A stretch of DNA of 31,727 nucleotides from a virus, in the IMG/VR virus record IMGVR_UViG_3300010885_010329, positions 1-31,727 of that record; one strand, written 5' to 3'. Of this stretch, positions 12,577 through 21,500 are shown one piece after another. The notes below the pieces were generated by a model. It ran no database searches, was not told the origin of the DNA, and was given only the letters and a program-made list of their open reading frames with translations. Position 1 is the stretch's first letter; every line of letters starts with the position of its first letter. Both the position numbers and the translations under genes were made by a program.

Positions 12577-15500
12577 TATAGTCTTCCTACGGCAACTTCG
12601 ATAATGCCAACGTCAGCATCTGTCTTGTCAGCCAATGCTTTACCTATGATTGTACCAACCTGCGGAGTAATTGCCTTACAAGCATAACCTGCACGAGCTG
12701 CGGTAGTTAGTAAATCGCCTTTTTTAACTGCACCTAAAACTTTAACTGGAACACGACCCTGTAATGCTAAACACGCTCTAGTTCCTTGTAAACTTGCGTT
12801 CATAGTGTATGCTGGGTTTTCACTAACAACACCAGCAACTCTAGTATCACCAAATGTTGTTGTAGTTGTAACTTCTGCATCGCCGCCAAATACTAGCACA
12901 GTGCCAACTTCGTAGTCTTTGTCTGCTGAGTAGAATTCGGCCAAGTCAGCATAGGTAGCCTGCATCTTACTACCAGCATTTAACTGCCAATCACCTGTGA
13001 TGTATCCTACGGTTGTTGTTCCGCCTGTTGTCAAGGTCTTTGTTGTTAGTGTTGCATTATTAGTAGCAAAGTCAACATTACCAGCAGCAGCAACAGTTAC
13101 AGCTTTTACAGTTAGAGTACCTAATGAAGTAGTTAATGTACTACCAGATGCCAGTGACCAATCACCAGTTATAGTACCACTGCTTCCGCCTGAATTAATC
13201 TTTCTAGTTTTAAAATCAGCATTGTTAGTGGCAAAGTCAACTGAGCTGCTAGCAGTGATAGTCCAAGTTCCTGTAATACTACCTGTATCAGTTGCACTAG
13301 TACCTGTAGCATAAAGTTGTCTTACTTGAATAGAACTGTTAGCATCAACTGCTTTTAAAGTTCCTATTAGAGTAGCAATACTATTATTTGCCGCACTACC
13401 AGTTAAGGTAAGAATCTTGCTAGTAGTATTACCTGGGTTAGTTAATTCAATAGTAGAACCATTAATACCAATAAACGAGTTAGTACCAATTTTAACACCA
13501 GACACATCAATGTATCCATTGGTGTCAGTTTGTACTAGCGCATTTTGTACTCCAGATACTGCACTAATAGCAGTAATAGTTGTCGAAGCTAGTCCACCAC
13601 TACCGTTGGTAATTGCACCTGCACTAGTACCATGTTTTTGGAATACTCCGTTTTCAAATACTGACTGCGCAGTTTCTGAAATAGGATTAGCCAATGCACC
13701 ACTAAAGTTACCTAGTACTCTACCAGTGCCTAACGGAACAATTTGACTTAGTTGGATTGAACTTGATTTAACACCGACCCATCCACCTGACACTGTAAAG
13801 TTTGTAGAATCAAAACTAGCAATAGATCCTAGAGGTTTAATTGTTCCTCCAGATCCAGAACCTGTTATGCTACCGTCAATGGTTATTGCAGTCGGCGTAC
13901 AAGTTTTAACAGTCCATGTACCGTTATATCCAACCACGTTCATACCGGTTATTATAATTCTTTGGCCTGCGGTAAATGCTGCGGTAACTGTTGATGAATA
14001 AGTAAAGGTCATCAATGAACCGTTACCAGTAGCAGTTACACTGGTAATTTGTTGTAGACTAGCATAAGCACCGTCAAATCCAATCTTGGTTTGATTAATT
14101 GCTGCTGTAGAACTAACAGCCGAGTCAACAATAACACCGTTGTTAATATTGGTAACTAGTTTTCCAGATGAAGTACTGTAGTAAACATTTACTTGATTTC
14201 CAATAATTGTACCAGCTGATACATAGGCACCTGCTGCTGTGCTACTAAATTGTACAGTTGAGAATGTAGCATTGCTTACTGTAAATATTCCATTGTACTG
14301 GTTTGGATTAACTCCAGTGACAATGATAGTTTGACCAACAGCAAATGGTAAACTTGACTGTGTACTAAATGACAGAGTAACAGTTGTTCCGTTACCAATA
14401 GCATTAGTTGTGGTCAATGATGCAGTACCTGCTGGGTTAGGAATATTCTTCCAAGCTGTTGCCACAGTGTCATAGATTAAGAAGTCACCATTTAACACAC
14501 CTGCAATACTAGTATCTTTTAATTCACTTAATTGGTCAAATCTTGCAACCTGTACATCAACATATAGTTTTGTAGCAGCATCTTGATCGTTACTTGGATC
14601 AGTAACGTTGGTAATGTAATGACTGGCCATGTTAAGGTTGCCCTTCATGGATAAGTCACCACCTAATGATAGATAACCTTTACCAATTAGGTTAGTACTT
14701 GACACGGCTGTACCGCCATGATCAATACCAAGACGTCGATCAATATAGCCACGAACTGCTGATTGTACTGGAACAATTTCTGACGCATTGTTGGTCATAG
14801 TTGAGTCAGTTGAGAATTCACTAACTGTAACACCACGTTTAAAACCAATACCGTCCAAGTTACTCAACGCAATACTTGCTGAGAATGTAACAGTACCAGT
14901 ACCTTGGTCAACTGTAAAGAATCGACCTACACGGAAAATACCAAATTGGTCAGTTGACACGTGGAATACACGACCAACACCTTCTTCGTAGACTTCACCT
15001 GCATAACCAGTTGCACTCTGTGCTGGGTTACCATAAATTTGATATGGATAGTTAGTAGTGTTATATCCACCAGTACCAATATCTAAGAAGTCATGCCCAG
15101 TTGCACGAGTAGTTGAAATCTTAACAGTAATCTGTGCAGTTGAACCTTGTGCGTATCCTATACGGAAAGTATACGATCCTGAAGTGCTTAATGGTTTATC
15201 AATACCTGTTGCTGGTATTGATAATTTAGTAGTGCCATTGGCATATATTCCAGGATCAGTAGGATAAATTAATGTTACTCTATCAGTGTTAGTAATACTA
15301 CCTTGAGCTACAGATCCCTGTACACTGGCAGTTCCAGTTTGTGTACTAGCATACGTTACTGAACCATTAGATGATGCAGTAACCACATAGTTACCGTTGT
15401 AGCCTGCAGGTACAATATCCTTAATTGTAATAATACTACCTACTGGGAAAGGAACATCACCTGCTGCGGTAGTCCAAGACCCAGCTCCGTTGGTCAACGT

Positions 15501-18500
15501 CAGTACTGGAGATAGTGTTGAGCTTGCACTTATAGTAATTTGATTGTCAACAATGCTGGCTATGTAATAAGTAGTACCAGCAGTAATATTACTAAATGTA
15601 CTACCAGCAGTAACAGTCATTGATCCGCCACTGCCGTTGCCTACTCCAAAGTTTGCACCATTGTAAGTAGAACTTACAGAAATTTGTGTAGCAGAGATAA
15701 TCTGTTTAATGTAATAATTACCAGCGACTAAACTACCAATTGTTGATCCGGCAAATGTAATTGTTTCACCTGCAACCATACCAGTACTTGAACCTATGGT
15801 AATTAGATTATTTGTACCTGTAATTGTTGTACTAGATTGTGCAGTAGTAGTGTTGGTTTGCCAAGTAGATCCTGCACCACTACCGCTGATGTTAGCAGTA
15901 ATCCATACAGTGTTTGCAGCAATACTTCCGCCACTTAGCATCATACCAACTGCAACAGTTCCTGCACCAACAGTACCAACAGTTAGTACACCGCTACTAT
16001 TAATCGAACTAGTGTTCATAGTAGCAGTGGCATTAAGAGTAGCAGTGGCAGTAGTCGATTGTGTTACAGCAGTGAACTGAATCTTTTCACCAACACCGTG
16101 ACTAGCAGCAGAAGCAAGGGTAATTAAATTTCCACTACTGCTAGCTGAGGTAGCAGTTGATGCTGTTCTAATGTCACCAAAAGTTATTGTAGCGTAGGTA
16201 CCGTCACCGCTAACTACAATAGAGTTTAAAGTAATACCAGCAGCAACTTGATAATTGCCGTTGGCAGCGCCTTGAGTAGTAACAGTCAATGTTCCACTAG
16301 TTGCACCAAATACACTAGCAGATCCGCCTTTGGTAGTACTAATTTGAATAGTAGAATTGCTAGTAGTGATCTTAGTAATGTAGTAGGTTGTAGAAGTTGA
16401 AATACCACCAAAAGATGATCCGGCAAAGGTAATAGTATTGCCAACAGCTAGTCCTCTTGTGGTATTCACAGTAATATCAGAACTGGCCACAGCAGTGGCA
16501 GTAGTTGTGACTACATTGCCTGACACCTTCATGTATTGATCAAGTTCAATTGGCCAAGCCTGTGAAGGAATGTTGTAGGTAACATAGTACGGTCCAATAC
16601 CTACTTTAGACCTCATACTACTAATAGTTATGTCGCCAACACCTGTAGGATAACTCTGTGATGTACTCTTAACCGGTTTACTATCAAGTAACAAGAATGC
16701 CGGAACACCGCCACCGTAGATAGTACCAGCAATGACTTGTGATCCAATAGCTGTGCTAGCAAATGTTACATTATCAACGTCGCCAGTTATAACTGTAAAG
16801 GTACCGTTGTAAGTTGCAGGACTTACATTAACAATAGTAATTGTGCTACCTGCTGCAAACGGAGCCAATGCCTGAGGAGCAAATGTAACAGTTGCAGTAA
16901 CACCGTCACCACTAACTGTAGCAGTAGTAAATGTACTACCAGTAGTATCAGTATAACTTAATACTCGATGCGATCTGCCACCAAGTGCTGTAATATAAGT
17001 GCCTTTGTTTAATTGAGCAATAGTTGACGCAGAGCTGATAGGTGATACTGCAATTCGAACGTCACCTAAATTTAGACCCATGGTCTTAGTACTATCAATT
17101 GGATCAACAGTACTAATACGAGCTGGATCACTGTAGACCTTATAATAGTTAAATGATGTGTCTGATGATAGAACAGATTGGCCAGCACCATTCTGAATAG
17201 TCAATGTTTCACCAGTTGATTCAACTAGGTTATAGGCAATAATACGGTAAATGTCTGCTAGGTTATCGTCAAACTGTAAAGCAGTTGAAGGACGAGTTGG
17301 ATTAACGTTGGCAATATCATCAAATTTAAAATATTGTAATGCTTGAATAAGCACGTTCTGTTGATGATAAAGAGCCGATGCAAGACCAGTTGAAGAAGTA
17401 TTATTATTGCCACTAGTTCCTAAATTAAGTTGTATAACGTTTTGTGCATTAACAAATGTTGAACTAACAATACCTGCGATAGTTTGAGATCCGCTAGCAG
17501 TTCCAGCATATTTTACATAGCTGGTAGTACACTCAGTGACAGTGAACACTCCGTTGTAACCACTAGGGCTAACGCCTTTTACATAAATGGTTTGGTCTAC
17601 GCTAAATGGCACACTTGCTAATGGCGCACCAGCAAACGTAACAGTAACAATTCCACTAGCATTAGCCGCATTTGCAGTCTGGAATCCAGTAGTACCAGCA
17701 GTTCCTGGATCTTCTGTATATCTTAAAGTAATACTAGTTGTTGTACTTGAAGTACATAGATAGTTGCCATTATAATTTTTATTGCTGTTACCAGATACTG
17801 TATAATATACACCTAGAGTTGGTGCAGTCTGTGTGGCAATAGTATATGTTACATAGTAAGGACCAGTGCCTGACTTAACTGGATTTCTTACTGCTGCAAG
17901 ACTTGTACTGGCTTCTGTATAATACGGAGTGTGACCTAATGAAGTAACTTCGTATCTAGTATTTGACTTACCAGCAACACTAAAATCAATCTCTAATTGC
18001 GAAATGTTTTGTGGAATGTAATCATAATTGCTGATATAAACAATTTGATCACCTTCGTTCATTTGGCTAGCAGTAGTTCCAATTTTATAAACTTTGGCTA
18101 CTTGTGTTAAGTTGTTTGAAAGAGTTACTGCATCAGGTAGTTCAGTTACGTCATAGCCTGTAGCACGTAGCCCGTAGACACCGTGCGCATTAGATCCAGC
18201 AACAGAACGAATCTGTCCACCGTTGAATGCCCAATAGTGAGTATGACAGTAATAAGTGAACGTTGAAACTTGTTCTGTTAACGCCCCGTTACCTGCAACA
18301 ATACCATAACCAAGATCATTAACCATGGCAAAGTCATTGGCTAGCATTGACTTGTTACCGCCCATCTCAATATTAATATTGTAAACTGCACCATACTCTG
18401 AAGTTAATTCAGCAATGGTTGCTAACTGTATAGTAGATCTTGCTAGTTCAATAGCATTTCTAGCAGTGTGTAATGCTGAGTTAAATCTAGTAACAGTAAA

Positions 18501-21500
18501 TGTTAGGCCAGTTAGCGTACCAGCAGTAGTAGTAATTGCACTTCCACCATAGCTATTAGACAATGTAAACGTTGTTGACCCATCAGTTGCTATGATATAG
18601 AATGTTGTTGGGTTGCTATATGTGGGGGTTACAAATGCACCACTGCCACTTTTGATGCCGCTGATTGTAACTGCTTGTCCAGTGAACAATGTTGTTGCTG
18701 TACATGAGAATTGACCACCAGTGCCGGTGATAGCAACACCAGAAATTGTTCTAGTTAGTGTTGGTTCAATAACAGTTGGAGCAGCAGACAATCCATTCTT
18801 TACAACGCTAATAATTATATCTACTAAATCACTAGCAGTTTGTCCAGCAGCTAAACTACCTGCAGAGCCGCTAACTTGAGTTTCAGCATTACCGCTAGTT
18901 ATTGATACAGATATATTTTGAGCGATATCTTTCATTATGGCTTTTAATCGGCCATATGCTTCTCCAGTTACAGTTTGTTCGCCTGCAATAGTTGTTGACC
19001 CTGCTGCGTTATAGTATGCACGAGCAGCATCAATAGTCTGACTGTTACCACCATATAGTAAGTCGTATACCACTGCATCAACAACATAGCCAACATCTCT
19101 ACTGCATACTTCGGCATCGTAATTAGGAATAGCAGAAGTATTATAATAAAAATCAATCCAAGCAACAATTTCTGCGCGAATAAAATCTCTATTAGCAATC
19201 AACACATTCTTTGCATTAGTGTATCCAATTGCTGCATCTACTGGGTTTGGATAATCTAAATCAGCAGGATCAAATGCAGTTTCACCGTTATCGATAATGT
19301 CAGTAATAATACCCATCTCAGTAGTAATAGTACTGCTGTATGTAGGAGTAACTGCAATTGCTAGATCTCGAGCATAGTCAACACCGTATATAGTTTGGGA
19401 TTTCTGCAGAGTAGTAACACTGGAACTATAAGATCTTAGATAGCTAAGACCTGCTTTGTATGCTTGATAGTTAGAACCAGTTACTAAATCATAGGTCACT
19501 GCGTCTAAAATTAAACCAACGTCACGAGCACATTTATCTTGGTCATAGGCAAATGATATAGTGTACGGCCAAGGAGTATTTTTGCTTAGGCCTAATACCA
19601 CCGTAGAATTTGCACTGTCATAACTTAGAATGTTATTAATTTGATAGCGGAAACCCTGCCAGAAAAATGCACTAGGCGCCTTAGGAGCACGTACATCTAG
19701 ACCAGAATTAGCACCACCTTTAACAGTAATTTCTGTGTATCCTGCTGGTATAGTTCCACTGGCTGCGCGATATCCGTCAACTTCAGTTATAGTACCTTTT
19801 AGTCTACCAGCAAACCCGTCAACAAACTGACCACCAGCAAAGCGTTTTGTGTTTAATGAACCAGAGAAACTAGAACAAACTTGACCGTATGGTGATTTGC
19901 TTAGAATTTGTCCTTCTGGATCAAGTACCATAGCAAATCCGCCATGCCCTTGCATTGACAAGTTATTAACACGGGTTGCATCGTTACATAAGAATACGTC
20001 AATTAATTTGTTATTCTTAGCAGGACTATTGATGTCGTTAGGGTCAGTTAGGTAATGTCTACCGTAACTATTTGGTTTGTAAATATGCCAGCTGCCTGCT
20101 GCAACTGTTTCTGTACTATTAAATGGATAGATAGTTGAACAGTTTAGCAAATTGTTTGCTACAGAATCAACTTGTGCTTTACCAACACCAATTTGTAGAA
20201 CACGACCAATCCAATCTCTTGGAGCAGAACCTGATCCAAGTGTTGCTTGTATCTTACCAGTTACACCCGATAGAGTAACTGTGGTATTAGTTGCATAGTC
20301 CAATGATCTATCAATTTCACCTAATTCCATACCGTCTAATACAGCATCGCGGAAGAAGAAGATTTTACGCCATGGGCTTTGACTTTCTCTATCTCTTGGT
20401 CGAACAATAGTTCGACGGAAATCATTACCTTTAATAGAAACGTTTTGTGCTAAACGTATCGGATAATCTTCGTAGTAGATACCACTTTCAACAAATATTG
20501 TAATTTGTAAATCACGAACAGTCTCAGCATATAATAATTGTTCGTCTTCTTGGAAGTCAATTGGTTGTAATAGTCTTACAATAATAGTATCGTAAGGTGA
20601 GCCAGCACCTTGAGTATAACTCACAATGGTTGCATTACCACCACTGGTACTTCCGATTAATATTTTTCCAGGAATAATATCAGTATTTGTCGGTGAGCCT
20701 TGGTCAACATATCCGTTACCGCCATTGGTAAATCTAATCTGCACAGTACCTGTGCCAAATGACGGAGTTGGTGCAGCACCGTAACCAAATTTAATAATGT
20801 TTGTTACTATATCCCAATTAGTTGATACAGAGTTTTTGGCCAACGTGCTAGCAGTTAGTGATCCAGAAAAATCTGGTACTACTACTGCTTGATATCTATT
20901 GGTAGCAGTTTGATTTAAACATGCCAGTGTTAATACTTTTGCATATTCGATCGCGTCTAAAGTTTCAACATACTGAGTACCAATTGCTATACTTCTAGCA
21001 CTGGTGTTTCTGTAGTAACTTTTACCAGCATTTACTGATTGATAAGTGCCGCCGGTGATAATGTCAATAGCAGCAGCATCAACAAGATATCCTAAATCTC
21101 TAAAGCAGATACCTTCATCGTAACTAAATCCACCAGCGTATTTTACATCAAGATAATCAGTTACTTCATTTGCTATGGTATATTTGTTTTCTTGAATAAC
21201 TGTTCGTGCTCTAATATAAGAAGCAGTGTAACCAACTAAACTTGGTGTAACTATAGAAATAGTTTCTGGATTAGTGTTTAATACTTCAAGAATTCTATTC
21301 CATTTATCGTTAATGTCAATAACAGCATCGCCGCCAAGAATATAAGTAAAATTCTTAGTTTGTGTAGTTAACGAATAAATGCTTGACGGATCAGTATTTG
21401 TTGCAACCAATGTACATAACAATTGTGCATAGATGAATGCTTCATTAGCTGCTGACTGCTCTAAGGTTGTTATCTCAAGAATGTCATTGGTATAATATGT